A DNA stretch of 32,198 nt, from NCBI GenBank assembly GCA_016786595.1, contig JAEUWB010000007.1, positions 1 through 32,198 of the forward strand. The letters run 5' to 3'. Shown piece by piece: positions 1 to 7,938 of this stretch (position 1 is the first letter of the stretch; each line of letters opens with the position of its first letter). A program made the translations under genes and the position numbers. This DNA comes from a bacterium (GTDB lineage Bacteria; Bdellovibrionota_C; UBA2361; SZUA-149; JAEUWB01). A model generated the notes under the pieces. The model made no database searches. It saw nothing but the letters and a program-made list of their open reading frames with translations, and was not told the origin of the DNA.

Positions 1-2
1 TA

Positions 3-476
3 AAACAGGCGCGCATGGAAGAGGCGCTCGAAGTGGCACGCTACCTCGAGCAGCGTTTTAAAGTTACACTCAATGATGCCGCTCCAATGAAACTTAAGAT
101 TGTCGAGAACCCGAGCGGAGACACTTTGGTTTTAGAGTTAAATCTTGTTGAATTAATGCCTACCAACCCAGGAGTTAATACGATTGGCACCGCTGCTGGT
201 TTGTTGGTCCCTGGTGGCGGGCTACTTAAATTTGCTGGCACAGGAAGTATTGCTTTCGAAGGAGTTTTGCGTGATGGCGTCACCAATGATGTCGTAGCGG
301 TCTTTAAGGATCGTGAGCAGGATAAGGGAGGGCCGTTTAGCGTGAAGGATTTTGAAGAGTACGGTCACGTGCGCTCAATTATCGATGAGTGGGCAATGCA
401 GTACGCACTCTTGGCGACCAAACCTCTGGGCACGGAAGTTGCTGATTCCTTGCCAATTGCGCTTTTGCCATACTGA
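3..476 (+). CDS. DUF3313-like protein, 5' partial
   Basis: The reading frame is open to the left edge: codons before the ATG at 15 continue in frame without a stop, so the true start probably lies outside the window. The visible 153-158 residues carry a beta-rich core with the stretches LVELMPTNPGVN, a glycine-rich hydrophobic patch, and GSIAFEGVLRDG followed by a KDRE motif, then a C-terminal helix with DEWAMQYA. This arrangement resembles DUF3313 proteins, which are usually exported lipoproteins of unknown function. A signal peptide cannot be checked because the N-terminus is missing. The family call rests on remembered pattern only, and no biochemical role is proposed. Confidence 0.65.
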   Translation, partial: KQARMEEALEVARYLEQRFKVTLNDAAPMKLKIVENPSGDTLVLELNLVELMPTNPGVNTIGTAAGLLVPGGGLLKFAGTGSIAFEGVLRDGVTNDVVAVFKDREQDKGGPFSVKDFEEYGHVRSIIDEWAMQYALLATKPLGTEVADSLPIALLPY

Positions 477-572
477 ACTCTTTAGCTTTTTTCTTGAGAT
501 TCAAAGCTCTTGCTCAAGTTTCCCGATTTGATCATAATAGCCTTAGGAAAAACCTGACTTTTAGGGGAACAT

Positions 573-866
573 ATGGATCATTTTTATAAAACACTTTTTA
601 TTCTCGCTTCGATTTTTATTCTCGCAAGCTATAGCTTGGCCGATACGCCTGCTGTTTCAGGTGGCGCGACAAATGTTGCTACTGATGAGGAAGCTGAAGA
701 AGGGGATGAAGTTGAAGATGACGGAGCAACGGATGAAGAAGAGATGGCCGATGAGGATAGCTCTGAAGATCAATCAGTAGATGAAGAGGGTGACTCAGAA
801 GAAGATGAAGCTTCAACTGATGACGCTGGAGGAGAAGAGGAGGAGGAAGAAGAGGAAGAAGGTTAA
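573..866 (+). CDS. Small exported, highly acidic low-complexity protein
   Basis: This 97-residue protein starts at an ATG preceded by an AGGGGAA ribosome binding site. Residues 1-23 form a signal peptide (positively charged start, hydrophobic ILASIFILA core, small residues before a cut near ALAD-type positions). Everything after about residue 35 is almost only Glu, Asp, Ser, Ala, Thr and Gly, ending in a run of nine Glu and a Gly. No fold is expected; it should be a disordered polyanion outside the inner membrane. Possible roles are cation binding or an interaction tail, but nothing in the sequence decides this. It lies 21 bp before the phosphofructokinase gene and may be co-transcribed with it. 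I do not recognise a family. Confidence 0.6.
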   Translation: MDHFYKTLFILASIFILASYSLADTPAVSGGATNVATDEEAEEGDEVEDDGATDEEEMADEDSSEDQSVDEEGDSEEDEASTDDAGGEEEEEEEEEG

Positions 867-887
867 TTTTTAGCACCCACGATATTC

Positions 888-2015
888 ATGAAAAACGTAG
901 CTATTGTTGTTAGTGGCGGACCTGCTCCTGGAATCAATAGCGCAATAAGTTCATGCGTCATCGCTGCCGAAAACCGCGGATATAAGTGTTTTGGTCTAGA
1001 GGGCGGTTTCCGCGGTTTTGCTGAAAATCCAGCTCTTGCGCTGAAGCAACTTAGAACCGAAGAACTATCACGAATTTATCGACAGGGAGGGTCTCTCCTA
1101 GGGACTTCCCGGTTTAATCCACTCCAAACTAAGGAGCGTCGTGATAGTTTTTTACAATCAATCACCCAAGCCGGCATTAATGCCCTGATAGTGATTGGTG
1201 GTGATGGGTCGGCAACTGTAGCATATCAATTATGTCAAGTAGCTCCAGAGCTGCAAATTATCCATCTACCTAAGACAATCGATAACGATCTTTTTTTGCC
1301 GCATAATTATCCGAGCTTTGGATTTGAATCGGCACGGCAGGTAGGAACAGAAATTGTTGAAACGCTAATGACCGATGCAAAGACCGTTGGGCGTTGGTTT
1401 ATCGCTTCGACAATGGGCAGAAATGCCGGATTTCTTGCTTTGGCGATTGGACTTGCTTCGCGGGTAACTCTGACTTTAATCCCCGAAGAATTTAATAATC
1501 GCACTTATCAATTAGCCGAAGTTGCCGAACTAATCGTCTTAAGCATGAAGCAACGTTTGGCTGAAGGAAAAAAATACGGTGTAGCTTTGATTGCTGAAGG
1601 CATCATCGACCGCCTTGATGCGAACTCCTCAAGCTTATTAAAAAACTGCCCACGTGATGAAATCGGTCGGATCAAATATTCTGAATGTGAAATCGTCGAT
1701 TTACTTAAGCCAGAACTGCAAGCACAAATCAAAGCGCAAAAGCTAGATCTTAATTTTAATACGAAAAATATTGGCTACGAATTACGCTGTCACGCGCCGA
1801 ACGCCTTTGATGTTGAATATACGACGTTTCTTGGCCATGGGGCGATTCAGGCCTTAGCCCAAGGTCAGAGCGCTGTCACTGTCGTGAAAGATTTTGACAA
1901 ACTTGGCGTAATTCCACTGCAGCAGATGATTGACGATCAAGGCAAATGCCGGTCACGAATAGTCGATTTGAAATCTGACGACTATCAAGTGGCAAGACAT
2001 TTTATGATTCGCTAA
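888..2015 (+). CDS. pfkA: 6-phosphofructokinase (PfkA family)
   Basis: It phosphorylates fructose 6-phosphate to the 1,6-bisphosphate in glycolysis, in the cytoplasm. The 375-residue length fits the family. The N-terminal nucleotide loop SGGPAPGIN is at residues 9-17, the GGDGS motif at 104-108 (phosphoryl donor site) and PKTIDND at 128-134 (catalytic Asp). MGRNAGFLA near 180 and PEE near 200 are the sugar-phosphate-binding segments. The Gly at GGDG favours ATP as donor, since PPi enzymes usually have GGDD, whereas the Lys in PKTIDND is typical of PPi-dependent enzymes and of the ATP-using group found in trypanosomes and plants. I infer an ATP enzyme of that mixed group. No strong ribosome binding site is visible, but the N-terminus matches the family start. 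The 3' end overlaps the convergent gene by 4 bp. Confidence 0.93.
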   Translation: MKNVAIVVSGGPAPGINSAISSCVIAAENRGYKCFGLEGGFRGFAENPALALKQLRTEELSRIYRQGGSLLGTSRFNPLQTKERRDSFLQSITQAGINALIVIGGDGSATVAYQLCQVAPELQIIHLPKTIDNDLFLPHNYPSFGFESARQVGTEIVETLMTDAKTVGRWFIASTMGRNAGFLALAIGLASRVTLTLIPEEFNNRTYQLAEVAELIVLSMKQRLAEGKKYGVALIAEGIIDRLDANSSSLLKNCPRDEIGRIKYSECEIVDLLKPELQAQIKAQKLDLNFNTKNIGYELRCHAPNAFDVEYTTFLGHGAIQALAQGQSAVTVVKDFDKLGVIPLQQMIDDQGKCRSRIVDLKSDDYQVARHFMIR

Positions 2016-2281
2016 TGCACCCAAGGTAGGTCGCGCTCAAGATAGCGCAGCGCGGTTTTAAATGAAATATTTTCTGGCGCAATCAAGACGCCGCCACCTG
2101 ATTCAGAGGCAAGGAGCTCAAGCATTTTTGCATCACCGTCAACACGACGCACTTCATCGGCACCAAGATCTGGTAGAACTGTCTTAATTTGATTTTCGAT
2201 TTCGCTTACAAGTAGTAAGCGATGACCTTTAATCTCAATCAGTTGGGGGCGATTTTTGGAAAATGGAATATAAAACTGCAT
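2012..2281 (-). CDS. Small hypothetical protein, convergent to pfkA
   Basis: This 89-residue reading frame is the only plausible minus-strand gene in the window. Its stop overlaps the pfkA stop by 4 bp, a common layout for real convergent genes. The product is soluble and mixed alpha/beta, with an N-terminal segment of alternating hydrophobic residues (MQFYIPF, HRLLLVSE) and a GGGVLIAPENI stretch near the C-terminus. No signal peptide or membrane helix is present. No good Shine-Dalgarno sequence precedes the ATG; the upstream region is AT-rich. I do not recognise a family. The position in a gap between + strand genes and the protein-like composition make it more likely real than not. Confidence 0.5.
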   Translation of the reverse strand: MQFYIPFSKNRPQLIEIKGHRLLLVSEIENQIKTVLPDLGADEVRRVDGDAKMLELLASESGGGVLIAPENISFKTALRYLERDLPWVH

Positions 2282-2589
2282 AATTTATATATTAAATACC
2301 GATCGTTTTTTTGTATCGAAAATAAGCGTTGTGCGTAAATAAGCACCAGATCGACTTTGCGCAAGTTTTTGTAACATATTGTAATTTAAGGAATTTATAC
2401 CGCGACCATAAATTTTCCTCTTTAACTACTTAAAGGTGTAAAGAGAAGTCGAAAATATGTCGTTTCATGTAGTGATAGAACTTTATTCAATCTTGTGTGC
2501 GAATTAGTCATCATAAGTATGGGTAGGTAGAGTGATCTTAGGTTTTAGATTAATTACCTTTTTGACTTAGTTTTTTTTGGGGAGGTTTT
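2282..2589. other. Divergent intergenic region upstream of the PP2C gene
   Basis: This 308-bp AT-rich gap separates the minus-strand small gene from the signalling block and should hold promoters for both directions. A TTGTAA box near 2370 followed by AT-rich DNA could be a promoter, but the -10 match is poor, so I do not mark it. The final bases (2578-2586) contain a GGGGAGG ribosome binding site for the GTG start at 2590. No tRNA, terminator or repeat was recognised. Confidence 0.4.
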
Positions 2590-3540
2590 GTGCTCACTGA
2601 TTCTTCGACATTGAGAGAACTTGCCGGAAGACCGCAAGCGCAGTCGCACATTCCGGCAGCTGTGACCGATGTTGGTTGCGAACGTGAAATTAACGAAGAT
2701 CGTTATGCCGTGATCGATTCCCCTCAAGGACGGGCCTGGATTGTTTGTGATGGCATGGGCGGGGTCATGGGTGGTGAGCTAGCGGCACAGCTTGCAATTG
2801 ATGCCATGCGTCGCGTGCTTGAAACATCTGACTCTGCAACTCCAGCAGAAACAATTAAATCTGCAATCGAAGAAGCTAATCGAGTAATTGTTTTGCGTCG
2901 TCAAAATCCAGCGTTTAGCTCCATGGGTACGACTGTCATCGCTGCCATGCAAATGCTGGATGAAATCGTAATTGCCCATGCTGGTGATTCACGTGCATAC
3001 GTTGTGCGCGGTCAGGAAATCGAACAGCTCACAGTCGATCACACTTATGTGCAGGATTTAGTTGATAAGGGCGCAATCAAACCCGAAGACGCACTTTCTC
3101 ATCCACAGGCACACGTCCTAACGCGTTGTCTTGGTTCTGAACCACGCTTGAACCTGACATTGCAGCAATATTATCTCTGGGAGGCAGCCCAGCCTGATGT
3201 CTTAGTGCTTTGTAGTGACGGGCTTTATAGCTTAGTTTCTGACAAGGAGATCTCTCAAGTTGTTACTTCGCGCAGCCCGCAAGATGCTTGCGTTGATTTA
3301 GTCGAACTTGCGAAAAGTCGTGGAGGTTTCGATAATATTACCGTGGTAATTCTTCCGCTTGAAGGTCAATTACGAGAAGAAGCAAGCCCAAATCGTCCAA
3401 CAATTGAACGTAAGCAGCATTTACTTTTTGAAGACGAACTCGACCTTCCACCAGTTCCATTGTGGAAGCGTTTATTAATTATCACTCTCCTCATGTGTTT
3501 CGGTTGTGCTGGGACATTGTTGTTCATGTTCTTGACGTGA
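2590..3540 (+). CDS. PP2C-family Ser/Thr protein phosphatase, membrane-anchored
   Basis: It dephosphorylates phospho-Ser/Thr proteins, most likely substrates of the neighbouring kinase. All bacterial PP2C signatures are present over residues 25-257: TDVGCEREINEDRY (metal-binding ED), CDGMGG with D54, MGTTV at 112-116, HAGDSRAYV at 130-138, CSDGLY with D210, and GGFDNIT with D248. Unlike many soluble PppA/Stp1 enzymes it has a C-terminal membrane helix at about 292-314, so the catalytic domain faces the cytoplasm. The GTG start is chosen because GGGGAGG lies 5-10 bases upstream. It is the first gene of a phosphatase, FHA, kinase row just before the Tad genes, an order that recalls the threonine phosphorylation control of some type VI secretion systems. 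Confidence 0.93.
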   Translation: MLTDSSTLRELAGRPQAQSHIPAAVTDVGCEREINEDRYAVIDSPQGRAWIVCDGMGGVMGGELAAQLAIDAMRRVLETSDSATPAETIKSAIEEANRVIVLRRQNPAFSSMGTTVIAAMQMLDEIVIAHAGDSRAYVVRGQEIEQLTVDHTYVQDLVDKGAIKPEDALSHPQAHVLTRCLGSEPRLNLTLQQYYLWEAAQPDVLVLCSDGLYSLVSDKEISQVVTSRSPQDACVDLVELAKSRGGFDNITVVILPLEGQLREEASPNRPTIERKQHLLFEDELDLPPVPLWKRLLIITLLMCFGCAGTLLFMFLT

Positions 3541-3610
3541 GAGAGTTTAAAAATGAAGGCAGTAAAATTGTAGTGAGTGGGACACTAAAGCTATAAAAAA
3601 GTGAGGACAT

Positions 3611-4408
3611 ATGAGCGAAGAATGGCCAAAAGATTCAAATAATCCTGCAGCTCCAGCGGAGCTTGCCAAGGATAATAACGATCCGAAAACAGCGCTGGCA
3701 TCACGTGCGCGGAATCGTACTGTAATGTTACCTCCCGAGGTGACCGGACAAGTCCGTTCAATGCTTGGCCAGGATCCAACTGGGAAAAAACTAGATCCTT
3801 TAGCTGAGATTATGAATGCGCATCAGTCAGCTAGTGAGTCCGCGCGTAAGCTAGATCTGTCACGACCTGCGAGCGAAGCTGCGGCACCACTTTCTAGTGA
3901 TTCTGCAGGATTTATTTCGCTAGCATCTCGTGAAGGGGCAGCTAAACCACGGCCACAAGTGGCACCAAGCCAACATGTAGTACAAGCAGCTAAGGCACCA
4001 GAAATACCTCAAGAGCGTCACGCCCCAGCTCCAGTACGGGCAATTTCAAAAGGACCAAAGACCAAATTAACTGGCTTCTTGATTAGTTTTGACAAAGAAG
4101 AGCTTGGTGAAGTGATTGAACTTCGCGTTGGTCGCTGGTTATTGAGCTCGCGCATGACAGACCATAACGAGACGATTTTAATTGAAGATGAGAGCGTTTC
4201 TCCCTTGCATGCCATTATTCGTGCAACGCAAGACGGGAAAATTCAAATTCTCGATCAATTATCAGAATTCGGAACCGGTGTTACCCGTGCCAAGTCTGAA
4301 CAGGAAGAGGAAGTCACAGGAAGTATGACCACTGTAACTCACGGAGACAAAGTGCGTTTCGGTAAAAGACATTTTATCGTCTGCACGATTCCCGGTGTGA
4401 GTGCCTAA
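3611..4408 (+). CDS. FHA-domain protein with long disordered N-terminus
   Basis: This is a 265-residue cytoplasmic protein. Residues 1-150 are rich in Ala, Pro, Ser, Lys and Glu and probably disordered; they include RTVMLPPEVTG, a possible kinase-substrate Thr. Residues 155-262 form an FHA domain, the phosphothreonine-binding fold: GRWLLSS, then ESVSPLHAIIRA (the Ser and His of the binding loop) and LSEFGTGV. A long acidic insert, KSEQEEE, sits before the last strands. It has a GTGAGGA ribosome binding site. Sitting between a PP2C phosphatase and a Ser/Thr kinase, it is likely a phospho-dependent adaptor. The FHA domain is visibly similar to that of the protein at 19118-20398, pointing to an ancient duplication within this locus. 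Confidence 0.85.
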   Translation: MSEEWPKDSNNPAAPAELAKDNNDPKTALASRARNRTVMLPPEVTGQVRSMLGQDPTGKKLDPLAEIMNAHQSASESARKLDLSRPASEAAAPLSSDSAGFISLASREGAAKPRPQVAPSQHVVQAAKAPEIPQERHAPAPVRAISKGPKTKLTGFLISFDKEELGEVIELRVGRWLLSSRMTDHNETILIEDESVSPLHAIIRATQDGKIQILDQLSEFGTGVTRAKSEQEEEVTGSMTTVTHGDKVRFGKRHFIVCTIPGVSA

Positions 4409-4419
4409 CTTCTTGATGA

Positions 4420-5853
4420 TTGGATAACGATACGCAGTGTGCGTTGGACGATCATTCGTCCGTAGCTAGTGAGGTTAATGTGCAAGGAATGAGTGAGGAC
4501 CAATTTCTTCACCTACAGCCAGGAACGGTCGTAAATGGCCGCTACGAGATTGTAAAATGTCTCGGCACTGGAAGTATGGGTTTGGTCTATGCCTGCAGGC
4601 ATCGCGAGCTTGCTGGGCACCTTGTTGCCATGAAAGTGCTGTTTTCGGAAGTCGCACGTGATCAAGTCGCAGTACAACGTTTCCGCAATGAGATTGTAGC
4701 ATCCTATGGCGTGAGTCACCCCAATGTGGTTCGTGCCTATGAGTATTTCCGTGATGGAGATTTGGTCGCATTTACCATGGAATACGTTGGCGGTGGAGAT
4801 TTGGCAGACCGTATCGTGCAAGATGAATTACTCACTGTGCCTGAAATTGTGCGCATGCTTTCGCAAATGTGTTCAGGTGTGCAGGCAATTCATGAAGCAG
4901 GAATCATCCATCGAGATTTAAAACCCGAGAATATTTTGCTAACCGCTCAAGGTGATATTAAAATTACTGATTTTGGTATTGCGCGCACTGGTTCAGGTCC
5001 AAAGCTCACCGAGCATGGGGGCGTTGTTGGTACAATTGATTATGTTAGCCCTGAATACCTGGAGAAAGGACAAGTCGACGCACGTTCTGATATTTATGCA
5101 CTTGGAGTGCTTGGTTTTGAAATGATTACTGGCGAGGCGCCTTTTAAGGGTAAAAGCGTGATCGAAACGATGACTTTGAGATTGAAGTCTGACCCGCCAT
5201 TTCCTAGTGAAATCCGTAATGACTGCCCACCTGAATTAGATCAAATTATCATGCGTGCGATGAAGCGTGACCCGGAAGAGCGTTATCAAACAGCTAAGCA
5301 AATCTATCGTGATTTGCAAGATCTGATGGGCGGAGGAACGCGCACCTATTCTCGTGACAGACTCGAGAAACAAGTCAAACAAGTCAAGCAAAGCTCTGAT
5401 GCAAGTGTTCAAGCAAAGCCTTCTGGATACACTGCCAACGGCAGTAATGCAGGGAATCAAAGTATTCCTACAGAATTTTCACAAATCGCTGTAAAAGACA
5501 TTCCTGGGTCTAAGGATTCGAAACGTGGGACCTCAGGGTCGAGAAAGAAATTCGACCCTGATGATGTCGAAGAACTTGAAAGTGTTTTGGGTAATCAATC
5601 AGTGGTTGCAGGCCCGCGCGGATTCTCAGAACGCGTGCCGCGGGTTGCCGTTGGCCACTCACACTTGTCAGCAGATCGCATCCGTGCACTCTCTGATGGT
5701 ATTTATACCGAAGAGACGAGTATGTTTAAAACGCTTTTGGTCTGGACGATGGTATTAATTTTGGGATTTGTTGTTACCTTGGTAGTCTTACGCGAGATTC
5801 GACCTGATTTATTTGGTGCTGCAAAGTCTAAAGTTGGAATCGTGGTAAAGTAG
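4420..5853 (+). CDS. Membrane Ser/Thr protein kinase (PknB/PpkA-like)
   Basis: It is a complete Hanks-type kinase. The kinase domain spans about residues 42-310: glycine loop LGTGSMGLVY, K72 in VAMKVL, E91 in the C helix, HRDLKPEN with D166 and N171, and DFG with D184. GTIDYVSPEYL follows, with Ser replacing Ala in APE. A linker of about 120 residues with a KQVKQVKQ repeat follows, then one membrane helix at about 437-457 and a short outer tail, so the kinase domain is cytoplasmic. The longest frame uses a TTG at 4420 with no clear ribosome binding site; the ATG at 4489, 23 codons later, is a good alternative and keeps the whole kinase domain. The start is therefore unsure, the function is not. 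FHA proteins and Tad/T3SS parts nearby are the likely substrates. Confidence 0.93.
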   Translation: MDNDTQCALDDHSSVASEVNVQGMSEDQFLHLQPGTVVNGRYEIVKCLGTGSMGLVYACRHRELAGHLVAMKVLFSEVARDQVAVQRFRNEIVASYGVSHPNVVRAYEYFRDGDLVAFTMEYVGGGDLADRIVQDELLTVPEIVRMLSQMCSGVQAIHEAGIIHRDLKPENILLTAQGDIKITDFGIARTGSGPKLTEHGGVVGTIDYVSPEYLEKGQVDARSDIYALGVLGFEMITGEAPFKGKSVIETMTLRLKSDPPFPSEIRNDCPPELDQIIMRAMKRDPEERYQTAKQIYRDLQDLMGGGTRTYSRDRLEKQVKQVKQSSDASVQAKPSGYTANGSNAGNQSIPTEFSQIAVKDIPGSKDSKRGTSGSRKKFDPDDVEELESVLGNQSVVAGPRGFSERVPRVAVGHSHLSADRIRALSDGIYTEETSMFKTLLVWTMVLILGFVVTLVVLREIRPDLFGAAKSKVGIVVK

Positions 5854-6152
5854 GTTGTCCCTTGGCAACAAAGCTTGGTCTGCCAGAATGCCATTGTTTT
5901 TCTCAAGATCTTGGCCGCTCCGGACACTAAAGATTTTCTACATTTTACTAATAACTTCGCCGATTGGCTCGCTGATCCAGAGTTATTTACTAGGCAAAAA
6001 GCCTATCTGCTGATACTTTGTAGTGATCAACTGCATCTAAATGATAGAAAAGTTTTGTTGCTTCCGGGTATAGTATTCAGGAAGCATCTGGTGTGATGAA
6101 TGACTCTGGGCATTATCTCGACCGTGTAAATTTAATGAAGGTTATATAACCA
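5854..6152 (+). promoter_or_regulatory. Intergenic region upstream of tadZ with palindrome at the start codon
   Basis: This gap of about 300 bp holds no convincing gene. A 73-codon frame (5875-6096) needs a TTG start and lacks a ribosome binding site. At 6140-6151, one base before the tadZ ATG, lies the perfect 12-bp palindrome GGTTATATAACC, which overlaps part of the ribosome binding region (GAAGG at about 6137-6141). Such a site could be an operator or an RNA hairpin that affects tadZ translation, but palindromes of this length and AT content can also arise by chance. Confidence 0.35.
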
Positions 6153-7409
6153 ATGAGAGTTTTAATCGTTGATAATTCTGCTGAAGGTCAACAGCAAGTT
6201 GCAAAACGCATTGAAGTATTTAATCAAAGTGACGTTGAGACTTTGGATTTACGTGTCAAGCTCGTGCTCGACCGTGATGTCGAATCACAATTCCGTGAAG
6301 CAGACGTTTTAATTTTAGGCGCCAATCTGGGTGAGACTGCCGTACAAATTGCACGTTCGGCTCTTACGCAAACTCCCTGGCTGCACATCGTGATGTATGT
6401 CACGAACGAAGCCTATTCGGGCGGAGCTTTTCGCACAGCGCACTCTGCAGGTGTGAGGAAAGTGCTGCCTGAGTCATCAGACCCACTTGATCTCTTGCAA
6501 GAGCTTGTCGCAATTCATGCCGAGTTTCGCCGTGAAGGACGCACACGTGAGGGGCGCGTTGTTTGCGTGACGCATGCAAAAGGTGGCACTGGAGCCACCA
6601 GCATTTGCGCCGCTTTAGCTGAAGTTTGTAGTGTTTATCGCCGCCGCACTATGCTTTGGGATCTGGACGTAGAGACTAGAGACTTGTGCCGATCGTTGAC
6701 GGTGAATGGCTTAGAAGCAAAAGTTGTGAGCTCCTGGGTAAATGGTTCGCGTGAAATTTCGCGTGAAAGTATTGTCGATGCGCTCATTCCCGTCAGTCAG
6801 GACGTCTCTGTTCTGATGCCTCCGGACAGTATGGCTGAATCCATGGATTTAGTTTGTCACACTGATGGCATGCAAATTTGCCAGCGCATTATTGATCTAG
6901 CCCGCGTGATGCAGGATGTGATTTTAATTGATACAGGCGGAAGAATTGGTCCTGCAACTGGTGCGCTGATGCGCATGGCCGACGAAGTCTTGATTGTGAT
7001 TGATGATACGGTGCTTGGATTAACTGCGCTTGACTTGTACTTAAGCTATGCAAAAACTCTTGTTGCTGGTTCGGAAAGACTGAACTTTGTCGTTAACGGA
7101 TATAGCGGAGCACTTTTAGCTGTGCCACAGATTGAGGCAGAATTAGAGCCAGTGCATCACTTAGGGCAACGTCCCTGGAGATTGCCTCCGGTGCCAGTAG
7201 ACCCTAAAGCTTCACTTTGGCCGGGAAGTGGGAGAACACTTTATAGCTTAGGACAAAAATCAACCCGCGCAGCGCTTGAGGAAGTTGCTTTAGAATTAAA
7301 GCTTGTTTCAAGAGAAGATGAAATTGCTACTCAATCGCGTAAATCCTCAAAAACTTGGTGGGAAAAATTCCTTCCAGCAGGCGAACAAAAGGATGAAAAT
7401 CAGCAATAA
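6153..7409 (+). CDS. tadZ: TadZ/CpaE-like pilus localisation ATPase
   Basis: This 418-residue Tad pilus protein belongs to the ParA/MinD superfamily. Residues 1-125 look like a receiver-type domain (LIVDNS at the start, then DVLILGANLG), which CpaE/TadZ proteins carry as an atypical receiver. Residues 135-385 are the ATPase-like domain. The deviant Walker A reads KGGTGATS at 143-150: the P-loop Lys is Ala148, but the MinD-type signature Lys143 is kept. DLDVETRDL and ILIDTGG correspond to the switch and Walker B-like segments. Non-canonical Walker A loops are known in TadZ proteins, so this is not decay. The protein is expected to place the Tad machine at the membrane. The end of the gene overlaps the left arm of a terminator-like hairpin. 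Confidence 0.9.
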   Translation: MRVLIVDNSAEGQQQVAKRIEVFNQSDVETLDLRVKLVLDRDVESQFREADVLILGANLGETAVQIARSALTQTPWLHIVMYVTNEAYSGGAFRTAHSAGVRKVLPESSDPLDLLQELVAIHAEFRREGRTREGRVVCVTHAKGGTGATSICAALAEVCSVYRRRTMLWDLDVETRDLCRSLTVNGLEAKVVSSWVNGSREISRESIVDALIPVSQDVSVLMPPDSMAESMDLVCHTDGMQICQRIIDLARVMQDVILIDTGGRIGPATGALMRMADEVLIVIDDTVLGLTALDLYLSYAKTLVAGSERLNFVVNGYSGALLAVPQIEAELEPVHHLGQRPWRLPPVPVDPKASLWPGSGRTLYSLGQKSTRAALEEVALELKLVSREDEIATQSRKSSKTWWEKFLPAGEQKDENQQ

Positions 7410-7440
7410 TTGCTAATATATTGAAACTATTGCTGATTTT
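7396..7440 (+). terminator. Hairpin terminator after tadZ
   Basis: A perfect 13-bp inverted repeat, AAAATCAGCAATA (7396-7408) and TATTGCTGATTTT (7428-7440), encloses a 19-base loop. The left arm covers the last tadZ codons. The right arm ends in four T residues, which is short for an intrinsic terminator, so termination may be partial. It separates tadZ from the pilin gene and suggests that the pilin has its own promoter. Confidence 0.6.
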
Positions 7441-7683
7441 GCGTGAGAAATTTAATTAAGCTTCAAACAATATTTTTTGAGTCTCGCTGAGCACTGCGAG
7501 CATCAAAAGAGAGGTAGTGGTTCTTGCCATCAAATCTGAAAATATTAATAGTTTTTTAGTGTATATTATCTGCTAAAAATTCTATTGTGTTATGACGACA
7601 ATGATTGCTAGATAGTTAAATAGCCCTGTAGTTACTACTCGGCTCTATTGGTTTACTAAACAGAGAAGTGGGGATCGTTGAAA
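7441..7683 (+). promoter_or_regulatory. Upstream region of the Flp pilin gene
   Basis: This AT-rich leader of about 240 bp separates the tadZ hairpin from the pilin gene. A small stem, CTCGC at 7483-7487 pairing with GCGAG at 7496-7500, is present. TTGCCA at 7524-7529 with an AT-rich stretch 16 bases on (TAATAG) is a weak sigma-70-type candidate. A GTGGGG ribosome binding site lies at about 7668, suited to an ATG at 7684. The long independent leader fits a pilin that must be made in large amounts. The exact promoter is not resolved. Confidence 0.35.
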
Positions 7684-7869
7684 ATGACAACAGAAAATAA
7701 AGATTTGCAAATTCAAAATAAAAGCGAAAAAGGCGCAACAATGCTAGAGTACGCTCTACTAGCTGCTCTAATTGCTGTAGTTTGTATCGTAGCAATTACT
7801 TTCTTAGGCCAGCAGGCTTCAACATCTTTTAGCCGAGTAGGTAGTTCACTTAGCGGAGCAAACGGCTAA
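7684..7869 (+). CDS. flp: Flp-type (type IVb) pilin
   Basis: This is a 61-residue prepilin of the Tad system. The short hydrophilic leader ends with Lys-Gly at residues 16-17, followed by ATMLEYALLAALIAVV. Cleavage by a TadV-type prepilin peptidase after Gly17 would leave mature residues beginning Ala-Thr-Met-Leu-Glu-Tyr, with the invariant Glu+5 and Tyr+6 of Flp pilins. The rest is one hydrophobic helix and a short Ser/Gly-rich tail, giving a mature subunit of 44 residues. An upstream TTG at 7678 would add two residues, but the ATG is better spaced from GTGGGG. A strong terminator follows directly, so the pilin is likely a single-gene transcript. Confidence 0.92.
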   Translation: MTTENKDLQIQNKSEKGATMLEYALLAALIAVVCIVAITFLGQQASTSFSRVGSSLSGANG

Positions 7870-7894
7870 TACCGTCACCGGCTACGCTTATAGT

Positions 7895-7938
7895 AAGAGC
7901 CGCTTTTCGGATATTTGCCGAAAGCGGCTCTTTTTATT
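7895..7938 (+). terminator. Strong Rho-independent terminator after flp
   Basis: The left arm AAGAGCCGCTTTTCGG (7895-7910) pairs with CCGAAAGCGGCTCTT (7918-7932) with one bulged base and a 6-7 base loop, followed by a run of five T (7931-7935). The stem is GC-rich and long. It should end the pilin transcript and isolate it from cpaB. Confidence 0.88.

Noticed and set aside
679-876. Leu/His-rich minus-strand frame opposite the acidic protein
   Set aside because: It is the mirror of a GA-rich coding repeat; its composition is an artefact of the other strand.
5875-6096. 73-codon frame between the kinase and tadZ genes
   Set aside because: It needs a TTG start, has no ribosome binding site and shows no recognisable domain; probably non-coding.
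7510-7530. Sigma-54-like GG...GC element before flp
   Set aside because: The GG to GC spacing is 11 instead of 10 and the surrounding bases match the consensus poorly.
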